A stretch of DNA of 64,000 nt, taken from an uncultured Eubacterium sp. (GTDB lineage Bacteria; Bacillota; Clostridia; Lachnospirales; Lachnospiraceae). A program made the position numbers and the translations under genes. The notes below the pieces were generated by a model. It was not told the DNA's origin. It searched no databases and saw nothing but the letters and a program-made list of their open reading frames with translations. Each line of letters starts with the position of its first letter. Position 1 is the first letter of the stretch. Shown piece after piece: positions 9,528 to 17,670 of the stretch. The DNA lies in contig CAKRDZ010000016.1 in NCBI GenBank assembly GCA_934316845.1, positions 9,076 to 73,075 on the forward strand, written 5' to 3'.

Positions 9528-9770
9528 ATGTCTACTTTAGTAAAAACAATCATTCAGGTTTTATATATTGTAATATGTATCGCCATTGTAGTTGTTGTAT
9601 TGATGCAGGAGGGTAAGACTTCCGGTCTTGGTGCAGTTTCTGGTGCCGCAGATACGTATTGGAGTAAGAACAAAGGACGTTCTGCAGAAGGTAAGATGGT
9701 AAAAATCACCAGCGTACTTGGCGCGTTGTTTATTATCTTATCCATTGTACTCTGTATGAACATGAAATAA
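9528..9770 (+). CDS. secG: Preprotein translocase subunit SecG
   Basis: Small subunit of the SecYEG channel. The 80 residues have two membrane helices (about 7-25 and 57-78) separated by the typical Gly/Ser-rich cytoplasmic loop (MQEGKTSGLGAVSGAADTYW). Its ribosome site, AAGGAGG, is embedded in the last codons of ftsZ and the genes are 3 bases apart, so it is probably on the ftsZ transcript. It is followed by an intrinsic terminator, then rnr and smpB, an order common in Firmicutes. Confidence 0.96.
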   Translation: MSTLVKTIIQVLYIVICIAIVVVVLMQEGKTSGLGAVSGAADTYWSKNKGRSAEGKMVKITSVLGALFIILSIVLCMNMK

Positions 9771-9796
9771 TCAAGAGATACTTTAAAATGGATTTT

Positions 9797-9842
9797 AACC
9801 TCTGAAGAGCCTTTGTAAAGAGAAAGCCTTCAGAGGTTTTTT
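9797..9842 (+). terminator. Intrinsic terminator after secG
   Basis: Perfect 11-bp stem AACCTCTGAAG / CTTCAGAGGTT (9797-9807 and 9828-9838) followed by TTTTTT. It separates the ftsZ-secG transcript from rnr-smpB. Confidence 0.88.
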
Positions 9843-9899
9843 ACTGATTCGGAAACGGAATAGTTACCTGATCCGAATAGTTACCGGAAAGGAAAGAAA

Positions 9900-12035
9900 A
9901 TGGATCGAAAAGAAATGCTCTATGCATTTATCAAAGAAGAAGAGTATCGTCCGATGAAGGGCAAAGAGATCGCGGCGTTGTTTTGTGTACCGAAAAAGGA
10001 ACGCGCCAAATTTCATGCGCTGCTGGACGAACTGGTAAAAGAAGGGAAAATAGTGATCGATGGAAACGGACGATATCAGCTTCCCAAAGAAAATGTCAAT
10101 GCCGGAACGTTTATGGCAACGTCAAAGGGATTTGGCTTTGTGCGGGTGGAAGGCCAGCCCGACGATATTTTTGTTCCGGAGTCCGGCTGCTCCAATGCCT
10201 ATGATGGCGATGAGGTTATGGTGCAGATCTATAAGGATTCGAAGAATGGAAGGCGCAAAGAAGGACAGATCATCCGCATCTTAAAACGTGCCAACACAAC
10301 CGTTGTCGGTACGTTCATGCGAAATAAACATTATGGTTTTGTCGTGGTAGACCGTGAAAAGTTTACGAGCGACGTTTATATCCCGAAGGGAAAGACAAAG
10401 GAAGCAGAAACCGGAGAAAAAGTCGTTGTAGAAATTACAGATTTTGGAAATGAAGAAAAAAGCCCGGAAGGGGTAGTGACAGAAATTCTTGGACATGCAG
10501 ATGATCCGGGAATTGATATTTTATCCATTGTGCGCGGCTATGGCATACCGGAAGAATTTCCGGAAGAAGTGTTGCGGGAACTTCCGCATATTCCGGAGAA
10601 AGTGGATTCTGCGGACATTGCGGGGCGAATGGATCTGCGCGACCGGATGACGGTCACGATTGATGGCGAAGATGCCAAAGATCTTGATGATGCGATCACA
10701 CTGCACAAGGAGGAAAACGGCGGCTATGAACTGGGCGTGCATATTGCCGATGTCAGTCATTATGTAAAAGAAGGTTCGCCGCTTGACAAAGAGGCACTCA
10801 GCCGTGGAACGAGTGTGTATCTTGCTGACCGCGTTATCCCGATGCTCCCGCGAAAACTGTCCAATGGGATCTGTTCATTAAACCAGGGGGTGGACCGGCT
10901 TACCCTCAGCTGTGTCATCCACTACGATGCGAAAGGTCATATCAAGGACTACCGGATCGGAGAATCGGTGATCTGCGTAGACCGCCGTATGAGTTATACC
11001 GATGTCAATGCGATCGTGACTGATCATGACAAAAAAACGATGGCAGAATACGAAGCTTTCGTGCCGATGTTTGAGCAAATGAAAGAACTGGCTGCAATCC
11101 TGCGGGCAGAGCGGAAAAAACAGGGATCGATCGATTTTGATTTTCCGGAGTGTAAACTGATCCTTGACGAAGAAGGACATCCGGTCGATATCGTGCCGTA
11201 TGACCGCAATTTTGCGACCAAGATTATCGAGGAATTTATGCTTGCAGCCAATAAAGTGGTTGCCGAGGACAGCTTTTGGAAAGAACTTCCATTTTTATAC
11301 CGTACCCACGAATACCCGGATCTGGAAAAAGTGCGGGAACTGGCAGTCTTGGCACACAGTTTTTCCCATACATTAAAAGTGGGACAGCAGGAAGTGCATC
11401 CGAGGGAAATCCAGAAACTGATGGAGAGTATCGAGGGGACGGAAGAAGAGACGTTTTTGAGCCGGCTCACCCTGCGCGCGATGAAACGTGCCAAATACGA
11501 ACCGGAAAACGAAGGCCATTTTGGTCTGGCAACCAAATATTACTGCCATTTTACTTCGCCGATCCGAAGATATCCGGATCTTCAGATTCACCGTATTTTA
11601 AAAGAAAGTTTCAAAAAAGGACTTTCGGAAAAACGTCAGGTGCACTATCAGGAGATCCTTTCGGGAGTGGCAAAATCCTGCAGCAGCCTGGAACGGCGGG
11701 CAGACGATGCCGAACGTGAAGTGGATAAGATGAAGAAGGCAGAATTTATGCAGTCTAAAATTGGAGAATGTTATGAAGGTGTGATCAGTGGTGTGACATC
11801 GTGGGGCATTTATGTGGAACTGCCCAACACGATCGAAGGAATGATCCGTCTCGCAGACCTTACCGACGATGTATACGAATACGATGCCGCCAATTACCGC
11901 GTTGTCGGCACCTACAGCGCCAAAGAGTACCGTCTGGGGCAGAAAATGCGTGTCCGGGTCGTGCGTGCAGACAAAAATCTGCGAACCATTGATTTTTTGC
12001 CGGAAAATATGGAAATGAGGGAAGAAGATGAGTAA
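9900..12035 (+). CDS. rnr: Ribonuclease R
   Basis: 711-residue 3'-5' exoribonuclease that degrades structured RNA and works with SmpB/tmRNA in trans-translation quality control. Domains in order: winged-helix N-terminus (residues 1-60), two cold-shock/OB domains (about 65-205, including TSKGFGFVRVEG and KHYGFVVVD), the RNB catalytic domain with the metal-binding Asp cluster DAKDLDDAITL, and a C-terminal S1 domain (VISGVTSWGIYVELPN). The ATG at 9900 follows GGAAAGGAAAG. The stop overlaps the smpB start by 8 bases, consistent with the functional pairing. Confidence 0.97.
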   Translation: MDRKEMLYAFIKEEEYRPMKGKEIAALFCVPKKERAKFHALLDELVKEGKIVIDGNGRYQLPKENVNAGTFMATSKGFGFVRVEGQPDDIFVPESGCSNAYDGDEVMVQIYKDSKNGRRKEGQIIRILKRANTTVVGTFMRNKHYGFVVVDREKFTSDVYIPKGKTKEAETGEKVVVEITDFGNEEKSPEGVVTEILGHADDPGIDILSIVRGYGIPEEFPEEVLRELPHIPEKVDSADIAGRMDLRDRMTVTIDGEDAKDLDDAITLHKEENGGYELGVHIADVSHYVKEGSPLDKEALSRGTSVYLADRVIPMLPRKLSNGICSLNQGVDRLTLSCVIHYDAKGHIKDYRIGESVICVDRRMSYTDVNAIVTDHDKKTMAEYEAFVPMFEQMKELAAILRAERKKQGSIDFDFPECKLILDEEGHPVDIVPYDRNFATKIIEEFMLAANKVVAEDSFWKELPFLYRTHEYPDLEKVRELAVLAHSFSHTLKVGQQEVHPREIQKLMESIEGTEEETFLSRLTLRAMKRAKYEPENEGHFGLATKYYCHFTSPIRRYPDLQIHRILKESFKKGLSEKRQVHYQEILSGVAKSCSSLERRADDAEREVDKMKKAEFMQSKIGECYEGVISGVTSWGIYVELPNTIEGMIRLADLTDDVYEYDAANYRVVGTYSAKEYRLGQKMRVRVVRADKNLRTIDFLPENMEMREEDE

Positions 12036-12492
12036 AGAAAGTATCCGCCTGATCGCAAATAATAAAAAAGCGTGGCATGATTATTTTATAGAAGAAAAAT
12101 ACGAAGCCGGGATCGAACTGCATGGAACGGAAGTAAAGTCCATGCGGATGGGACATTGCAGCATCAAAGAATCTTTTATCCGAGTGGAAAAAGGAGAAGT
12201 ATTTATCTACGGAATGCATGTGAGTCCTTATGAAAAAGGTAATATTTTCAATAAAGATCCGCTTCGTGTGCGGAAACTTTTACTGCACCGCAGCGAGATC
12301 CGTAAGATGATCGGTAAAATGTCACAAAAAGGATATACGCTGGTTCCGCTCCAGGTATATTTTAAAGGAAGCCTGATCAAAGTGGAGATTGCGCTTGCCA
12401 AAGGTAAAAAACTGTATGATAAACGCGAAGATATCGCGAAGAAAGATCAGCGCCGTGCTGCCGAGCGTAATTTTAAAGTGAAAAATCTGTAA
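12028..12492 (+). CDS. smpB: SsrA (tmRNA)-binding protein SmpB
   Basis: 154-residue partner of tmRNA in ribosome rescue. Family hallmarks are visible: NKKAWHDYFIEE at the N-terminus, GIELHGTEVKSMR, and the basic C-terminal tail (KREDIAKKDQRRAAERNFK), which enters the decoding centre. It overlaps the end of rnr by 8 bases and is translationally coupled to it. No tmRNA gene was seen next to it. Confidence 0.97.
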   Translation: MSKESIRLIANNKKAWHDYFIEEKYEAGIELHGTEVKSMRMGHCSIKESFIRVEKGEVFIYGMHVSPYEKGNIFNKDPLRVRKLLLHRSEIRKMIGKMSQKGYTLVPLQVYFKGSLIKVEIALAKGKKLYDKREDIAKKDQRRAAERNFKVKNL

Positions 12493-12553
12493 TACTTTTG
12501 TAATAAGTTTGCAAAAAATGCATATACTCTAGACTATGAAAGGAGTATGTGCA

Positions 12554-13267
12554 ATGATTCAAAAAATAAAGTTATATGGAATAAGTTTGGGAGCGGCAGC
12601 TGTCATTTTCATATCAGGAGCATGGAAAAATTTACCTGAAAAAGAGCCGGAGGCGACAGAAGCCATTGTACTGCAGGATGAGGTAACACAGGAGAACCAG
12701 TCCGCGGTCCGGGAAGCTCAGGCAAGACAAGAGGCTGCCAAGTGCTGGTGTGATACGCAGACGCGCCGGTATTCGGAGCAGGAAGCTGCGTATGCTGCGG
12801 AAGAAGAACAGCAGGAGGAAAGACAGCGGGAACGCGAAGAAAGAGAACGCAGACGTCAGGAACGCAGACGCCGCGAAGAAGAAAGACGGCGGGAAGAACG
12901 ACAGATCTTAGAACGGATTGTCGAAGCGGAGGCAGGAGATCAGGATCTGGAAGGCCGTATTCTCGTGGCAAATGTAATCTTAAACCGCGTCCACTCCCAG
13001 CATTTTCCGGATACGGTAAAGGGAGTAGTATTTGCTAACCGCGCGGGAAGATACCAGTTTTCGCCGGTTTCCAATGGAAGATATTACCGCGTGACCGTTT
13101 CGGACAAGACAAAGAAGGCAGTAAAACAGGCGCTGGCGGGAAAAGACCTCTCGAAAGGGGCATTGTACTTTATGTGCCGGAGTGCATCCGACCCGAAAAA
13201 TGTGGCCTGGTTTGACCGGGATCTCACAAAAGTCGCACAGCATGGCTGCCATGAATTTTTCAAATAG
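12554..13267 (+). CDS. Membrane-anchored cell wall hydrolase, SleB/CwlJ-like
   Basis: Start taken at ATG 12554 because AAAGGAG lies 8 bases upstream; an upstream in-frame ATG at 12536 overlaps that site. The 238 residues begin with a membrane/signal segment (about 6-24). A strongly charged Glu/Arg-rich, probably coiled-coil stretch (about 65-122) follows, then a C-terminal Hydrolase_2 domain beginning RIVEAEAGDQDLEG and containing ANVILNRVHS and the FSPV segment. Proteins of this domain cleave peptidoglycan, classically spore cortex, but vegetative paralogues exist, so the role is open. It is the first of two such genes within 3.5 kb. Confidence 0.85.
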   Translation: MIQKIKLYGISLGAAAVIFISGAWKNLPEKEPEATEAIVLQDEVTQENQSAVREAQARQEAAKCWCDTQTRRYSEQEAAYAAEEEQQEERQREREERERRRQERRRREEERRREERQILERIVEAEAGDQDLEGRILVANVILNRVHSQHFPDTVKGVVFANRAGRYQFSPVSNGRYYRVTVSDKTKKAVKQALAGKDLSKGALYFMCRSASDPKNVAWFDRDLTKVAQHGCHEFFK

Positions 13268-13274
13268 AAAGTTA

Positions 13275-13303
13275 TTGTAAAAGAATAAAAAAAATGTTAC
13301 AAT
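13275..13303 (+). promoter_or_regulatory. Candidate thrC promoter
   Basis: TTGTAA (13275-13280), 17 bases, TACAAT (13298-13303) preceded by TGT, giving an extended -10. Leader to the thrC start is about 60 bases. Confidence 0.55.
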
Positions 13304-13369
13304 GAGAAAGCAATTAGTTTGTGTAAAATGCAATGCGTGCCGTAACGTACGCAGAAATGGAGGAATATT

Positions 13370-14851
13370 ATGAGTATCATGTACAAAAGTACAAGAAGCA
13401 ACAGTGAAAAAGTGACCGCTTCCCAGGCAATTTTGAAAGGTCTGGCAGACGACGGCGGTTTGTTTGTGCCGGATTCGATTCCTGCACTGGATGTAGAATT
13501 GGAGAAACTGGCAGGACTTACTTATCAGGAGACGGCCTATGAAGTAATGAAACTGTATTTGTCAGATTTTACCAAGGAAGAACTGCTTCATTGTATTCAT
13601 GGTGCTTATGACGATAAATTTGATACGAAAGAAATCGCACCATTGGTAAAAAAAGACGGTGCGTTCTATCTGGAATTGTTCCACGGAAAGACCATTGCGT
13701 TTAAAGACATGGCATTGTCAATCCTGCCATATCTGATGACAACATCCGCAAAGAAAAACGGAGTAAAAAATGAAATTGTTATTTTGACAGCGACTTCCGG
13801 AGATACAGGAAAAGCCGCACTTGCCGGATTTGCAGATGTAGAAGGTACAAGTATTATCGTATTTTACCCGAAAAACGGAGTAAGTCCGATCCAGGAAAAA
13901 CAGATGCTGACACAAAAGGGAAAAAATACCAATGTAGTCGGAATTGTCGGAAACTTCGATGATGCCCAGACCGGTGTAAAACAGATGTTTAATTCCAAGG
14001 AACTTGCCAAAGAGATGGATGCGGCAGGATACCAGTTCTCTTCCGCAAACTCGATCAATATCGGACGACTCGTCCCACAGATCGTATATTATGTCTATGC
14101 TTACGGCCAGCTTCTCCGTCAAGGTGAACTGAAAGCCGGAGATAAGATGAACGTTGTCGTTCCAACCGGAAACTTTGGTAACATTCTTGCAGCTTATTAT
14201 GCCAAAAATATGGGAGTTCCGATCGAAACATTGTATTGCGCTTCCAATGAAAATAAAGTATTGTTTGACTTCTTCCAGACCGGTACATATGACCGTAAGA
14301 GAGAGTTTATTCTTACGACATCTCCATCGATGGACATCTTGATCTCCAGCAACCTGGAGCGTCTGATCTACCGTATTACGGGCGAAGACGCAGCGCAGAC
14401 AAAAGCCTTTATGGACGCTTTGACGACAAAAGGCGAGTACAGCATCACGCCGGAAATGAAAGAAAAACTGGCAGATTTTGTCGGTGGATTTGCTTCCGAG
14501 GATGAGACACATGCAACCATCAAAGAAGTTTACGATAAGACCGGCTATATTATGGATACACACACCGCAGTAGCAAGCAATGTGTATTATCAGAAAGCAG
14601 CGAAAACGGGCGTAAAGACTGTGATCGCATCGACAGCAAGCCCATACAAATTTACAAGAAGTGTCATGGATTCGATTGATGAAAAATATGACAGCATGAC
14701 CGATTTTGAACTCGTAGATGAATTAAATAAACTTTCCGGTGTAAAAGTACCACAGGCAATTGAGGAGATCCGTACCGCTCCGATCCTGCATGACAGGGTA
14801 TGCGACAAATCGGAGATGGAAAAAACAGTAAAAACAATCCTTGGTTTATAG
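13370..14851 (+). CDS. thrC: Threonine synthase
   Basis: PLP enzyme converting O-phosphohomoserine to threonine. The 493 residues match the long class of threonine synthases. The N-terminal YKSTRSNSEKVTASQAILKGL is followed by the PLP lysine K112 in KTIAFKDMAL and the phosphate-binding TSGDTGKAAL. The VPTGNFGNILAAYYAKNMG stretch is also typical. ATG 13370 follows GGAGG by 7 bases. The next gene, a hisA-like isomerase, starts 12 bases after the stop and is probably co-transcribed although it belongs to a different pathway. Confidence 0.96.
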   Translation: MSIMYKSTRSNSEKVTASQAILKGLADDGGLFVPDSIPALDVELEKLAGLTYQETAYEVMKLYLSDFTKEELLHCIHGAYDDKFDTKEIAPLVKKDGAFYLELFHGKTIAFKDMALSILPYLMTTSAKKNGVKNEIVILTATSGDTGKAALAGFADVEGTSIIVFYPKNGVSPIQEKQMLTQKGKNTNVVGIVGNFDDAQTGVKQMFNSKELAKEMDAAGYQFSSANSINIGRLVPQIVYYVYAYGQLLRQGELKAGDKMNVVVPTGNFGNILAAYYAKNMGVPIETLYCASNENKVLFDFFQTGTYDRKREFILTTSPSMDILISSNLERLIYRITGEDAAQTKAFMDALTTKGEYSITPEMKEKLADFVGGFASEDETHATIKEVYDKTGYIMDTHTAVASNVYYQKAAKTGVKTVIASTASPYKFTRSVMDSIDEKYDSMTDFELVDELNKLSGVKVPQAIEEIRTAPILHDRVCDKSEMEKTVKTILGL

Positions 14852-14862
14852 GAGACGGACAG

Positions 14863-15636
14863 ATGAAATTTCGACCATGTATCGACATTCATAATGGGAA
14901 AGTAAAGCAGATTGTCGGTGGCAGCCTGCAGGATGCAGGAAACCGGGCAGAAGAGAATTTTGTCTCGGAGATGAGTGCTGCGGATTATGCGGATTTATAT
15001 AAGAAGAAAAATCTTCGCGGAGGGCATGTGATCCTTTTAAACCCGGCAGGCAGCGAGTATTATGAGGAAGACAGACGACAGGCAGAAGAAGCCCTTGCTG
15101 CTTATCCGGGCGGACTGCAGGTTGGAGGCGGTATTACCGTGGAAAATGCGGCGGATTTCATCCGGGCAGGTGCCAGCCATGTGATCGTTACTTCTTATGT
15201 ATTTGCTGAGGGGAAGATTCATTTTGACCGTCTGGAGGCACTGCGGAAAGAAATCGGGAAAGAGCATCTTGTGCTCGATCTGAGCTGCCGCCCCAAAGAC
15301 GGAACATACTATATCGTTACAAACCGCTGGCAGAAATTTACCGATCAGCCGCTCGATGAGGCGCTGATGGAGGAATTGAGCCGGTACTGTGATGAGTACC
15401 TCGTACATGGCGTAGCCGTAGAAGGAACCGGAACCGGGATTGACTGTGAACTGGTTCAGATCCTTTCCCGGTGCAACAAACTTCCGGTAACATATGCCGG
15501 AGGCATCGGATCTTTTTCGGATCTTGAAAAACTGGAGACATTGTCCGGTGGAAAAATGGATTTCACGATTGGAAGTGCACTGGATCTGTTTGGTGGAAAA
15601 ATGAAATTTGAAGAGGTGTTAGAGCACTATTCGTGA
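14863..15636 (+). CDS. hisA: ProFAR isomerase HisA, eukaryotic (HIS6) type
   Basis: Start at ATG 14863 after GGAGAC; the longer in-frame opening overlaps thrC. The 257-residue beta/alpha barrel opens with FRPCIDIHNGKVKQIVGGSL and contains LQVGGGI, VIVTSYVF, LVLDLSCR, YAGGIGS and GSALDLFGG. These stretches follow the yeast HIS6 pattern (CIDLHNGEVKQIVGG, LQVGGGI, VIVTSWLF, VVDLSCR, FGSSLDIFGG) much more closely than ordinary bacterial HisA. The reaction is isomerisation of ProFAR to PRFAR in histidine synthesis. It stands alone beside thrC with no other his gene in the window. Function by homology; the eukaryotic-type affinity is read by eye from remembered family sequences. Confidence 0.88.
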   Translation: MKFRPCIDIHNGKVKQIVGGSLQDAGNRAEENFVSEMSAADYADLYKKKNLRGGHVILLNPAGSEYYEEDRRQAEEALAAYPGGLQVGGGITVENAADFIRAGASHVIVTSYVFAEGKIHFDRLEALRKEIGKEHLVLDLSCRPKDGTYYIVTNRWQKFTDQPLDEALMEELSRYCDEYLVHGVAVEGTGTGIDCELVQILSRCNKLPVTYAGGIGSFSDLEKLETLSGGKMDFTIGSALDLFGGKMKFEEVLEHYS

Positions 15637-15666
15637 TTTTCGAAACAATCTTGAATATACCGAAAA

Positions 15667-15700
15667 ATGGACGTTTGCAGATGCAACGTTCATTTTTTTT
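15667..15700 (+). terminator. Intrinsic terminator after hisA
   Basis: Imperfect stem ATGGACGTTTGC / GCAACGTTCAT around an AGAT loop (one wobble pair and one bulge), followed by eight T residues. Confidence 0.75.
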
Positions 15701-15711
15701 GAAAAAAAGGG

Positions 15712-15739
15712 TTGAAATATTTCTTTTTCATGTTATAAT
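15712..15739 (+). promoter_or_regulatory. Candidate promoter for secreted SleB-like gene
   Basis: TTGAAA (15712-15717), 16 bases, TATAAT (15734-15739), directly after the hisA terminator. The leader to the coding start is about 90 bases. Confidence 0.55.
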
Positions 15740-15832
15740 TATTACATAATTGTTACAAAACGTAACAAAATATATTACAAATATTGCTAAAATGATACAG
15801 ACATCATTTTGACATGGAGGTTAATTTTTATT

Positions 15833-16324
15833 ATGTTTTCAAAAAAAGTATTAAAGACAATCCTTACGTTTCTTCTTGTGATCGCATGTGCGGCAGTTAG
15901 TCCGGCACAGACATCTCAGGCAGCAGTAAAATCATATACCGATAATGATTTAAAATACATGGCAGCGATCATCTACTGTGAAGCCGGCAATCAGTGCTAC
16001 GCAGGAAAAGTAGCTGTTGGCTGTGTGGTTATGAACCGTGTAAAATCTTCAAGTTTTCCAAATACAGTATTGAAAGTAATTAAGCAGAGAGGACAGTTTA
16101 GTCCGGTCCGTCAGGGAAAATTTGCAAGAGAGACGAAAAATGTGGAAAATGGAAAATATTCTTCAGGTGCCAGAAGAGAGTGTATGAAAGCTGCTCAGGA
16201 AGTGCTGGAAGGACAGCGCATGGTAACTTATAAAGGCCGCAAAATGAGCATGAAAAAATACCACTTCTTCAGCCAGAGGCTTTCCAGTCCGAAACTTCGT
16301 ATCAGCGGACATCAGTTTAAATAA
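15833..16324 (+). CDS. Secreted cell wall hydrolase, SleB/CwlJ-like
   Basis: Start taken at ATG 15833 (GGAGG 12 bases upstream, a rather long spacer). The 163-residue protein has a typical signal peptide (MFSKKVLKTILTFLL..., likely cut after SQA near residue 33) and then a Hydrolase_2 domain: MAAIIYCEAGNQCYAGKVAV, GCVVMNRVKSSSFPNTVL, GQFSPVRQGK. The Glu in the YCEAGNQ segment is the expected catalytic residue by family comparison. Unlike the gene at 12554 it has no charged linker and should be released outside the membrane. Substrate (cortex or vegetative wall) cannot be told. Confidence 0.85.
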   Translation: MFSKKVLKTILTFLLVIACAAVSPAQTSQAAVKSYTDNDLKYMAAIIYCEAGNQCYAGKVAVGCVVMNRVKSSSFPNTVLKVIKQRGQFSPVRQGKFARETKNVENGKYSSGARRECMKAAQEVLEGQRMVTYKGRKMSMKKYHFFSQRLSSPKLRISGHQFK

Positions 16325-16352
16325 AAGTAACTATTCAGGATCAAATGTATGG

Positions 16353-16396
16353 AAATCAATGAATCGTCGTGCTTGCACGTAAGAGACTTTGATTTT
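16353..16396 (+). terminator. Possible terminator hairpin
   Basis: AAATCAA (16353-16359) can pair with TTGATTT (16389-16395) around an inner CGTGC-TT-GCACG hairpin. The following run is only moderately T-rich, so termination is uncertain. Confidence 0.4.
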
Positions 16397-16432
16397 AAAA
16401 TACAAAAAAATGAGAAAAAACGCAATTACCAC

Positions 16433-16461
16433 TTGAAATTTTCAACCAAATTGGTTAGAAT
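16433..16461 (+). promoter_or_regulatory. gap promoter with an inverted repeat in the spacer
   Basis: TTGAAA (16433-16438), 17 bases, TAGAAT (16456-16461). The spacer carries a perfect inverted repeat AACCAA-A-TTGGTT (16444-16456), whose last T is also the first base of the -10 box. A protein bound there would block RNA polymerase, so this is a candidate operator. The leader to gap is about 60 bases. Confidence 0.6.
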
Positions 16462-16527
16462 AGACTTAAGAGTTTGTAAAAAATTTAACAAACACACTTT
16501 AAAGTAAATTTTAGGAGGAATCGACAA

Positions 16528-17541
16528 ATGGCAGTAAAAGTAGCGATTAATGGATTTGGACGTATCGGACGTCTTGCTTTCAGACAGATGTTTGGAGCAG
16601 AAGGATATGAAGTAGTAGCAATCAATGACTTGACAAGCCCTAAAATGCTTGCTCACTTATTGAAATATGACTCATCCCAGGGTAAATACGCTTTGGCTGA
16701 TAAAGTTTCTGCTACAGAGGATTCTATCATTGTTGATGGACAGGAAATCAAAATCTACAAAGAGGCAGATGCAACAAACTGTCCTTGGGGAGAACTTAAA
16801 GTAGACGTAGTTCTTGAGTGTACAGGATTCTATACATCCAAAGAAAAAGCTTCTGCTCATATCAAAGCAGGTGCTCGTAAAGTAGTTATCTCCGCACCAG
16901 CAGGAAACGACCTTCCTACTATCGTATACAACGTAAACCACGACACATTGAAACCAGAAGATACAGTAATTTCTGCTGCTTCTTGTACAACAAACTGCTT
17001 GGCTCCTATGGCTAAGGCATTGAACGACCTTCGTCCAATCAAATCCGGTATCATGAGTACAATTCACTCATATACAGGAGATCAGATGACATTGGATGGT
17101 CCTCAGAGAAAAGGCGATCTGAGAAGATCCCGTGCAGCAGCAGTAAACATCGTTCCAAACAGCACAGGTGCTGCTAAGGCTATCGGTCTTGTAATTCCTG
17201 AGTTGAATGGTAAATTGATCGGATCTGCTCAGCGTGTACCATGTCCTACAGGTTCTACTACAATCCTTGTAGCAGTTGTTGAAGGAAAAGTAACCGTTGA
17301 TGAGATTAATGCAGCTATGAAAGCGGCTGAGACAGAGTCTTATGCTTACAACGAAGACGAGATCGTATCTTCCGATATCATCGGTGCTACCGCTGGTTCT
17401 ATCTTCGATGCAACTCAGACAATGGTATCTCCTATGGATGATGGAAATACACAGGTACAGGTTGTATCTTGGTATGACAACGAAAACTCTTACACAAGCC
17501 AGATGGTAAGAACAATCAAATACTTCAGCGAGTTGGCTTAA
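16528..17541 (+). CDS. gap: Glyceraldehyde-3-phosphate dehydrogenase
   Basis: 337-residue glycolytic enzyme that oxidises glyceraldehyde-3-phosphate with NAD and phosphate to 1,3-bisphosphoglycerate. It shows the NAD-binding GFGRIGRLAFR, the active-site SAASCTTNC with Cys153, and the WYDNENSYTSQMVRT end. ATG 16528 follows AGGAGG. Codon choice is strongly biased (many GCT, GTA and CGT codons) as in pgk and ppdK, suggesting high expression. A strong terminator separates it from pgk, so the two may be expressed at different levels. Confidence 0.98.
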   Translation: MAVKVAINGFGRIGRLAFRQMFGAEGYEVVAINDLTSPKMLAHLLKYDSSQGKYALADKVSATEDSIIVDGQEIKIYKEADATNCPWGELKVDVVLECTGFYTSKEKASAHIKAGARKVVISAPAGNDLPTIVYNVNHDTLKPEDTVISAASCTTNCLAPMAKALNDLRPIKSGIMSTIHSYTGDQMTLDGPQRKGDLRRSRAAAVNIVPNSTGAAKAIGLVIPELNGKLIGSAQRVPCPTGSTTILVAVVEGKVTVDEINAAMKAAETESYAYNEDEIVSSDIIGATAGSIFDATQTMVSPMDDGNTQVQVVSWYDNENSYTSQMVRTIKYFSELA

Positions 17542-17575
17542 GTTTAAGACGAACACAATTCATATTTGAAACCCA

Positions 17576-17612
17576 AATGGGTCCGGTCTGTATGGACCGG
17601 ACTCATTTTTTA
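17576..17612 (+). terminator. Intrinsic terminator between gap and pgk
   Basis: Stem of 13 pairs, AATGGGTCCGGTC (17576-17588) with GACCGGACTCATT (17595-17607), one wobble pair, six-base loop, then a T run. Read-through, or an unseen promoter, must supply pgk-tpiA. Confidence 0.88.
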
Positions 17613-17670
17613 AATGAGGCGGGGAAACCGTTTAAAATGTTATGCGTGTTACGCGGAAATGAGGTTAATT

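Noticed and set aside
12036..12553. A tmRNA gene beside smpB
   Set aside because: The 61-base gap after smpB is too short and no tRNA-like acceptor ends are seen.
13718..14563. A 281-codon minus-strand frame opposite thrC
   Set aside because: It is entirely inside an unmistakable threonine synthase gene, with no ribosome site or family similarity.
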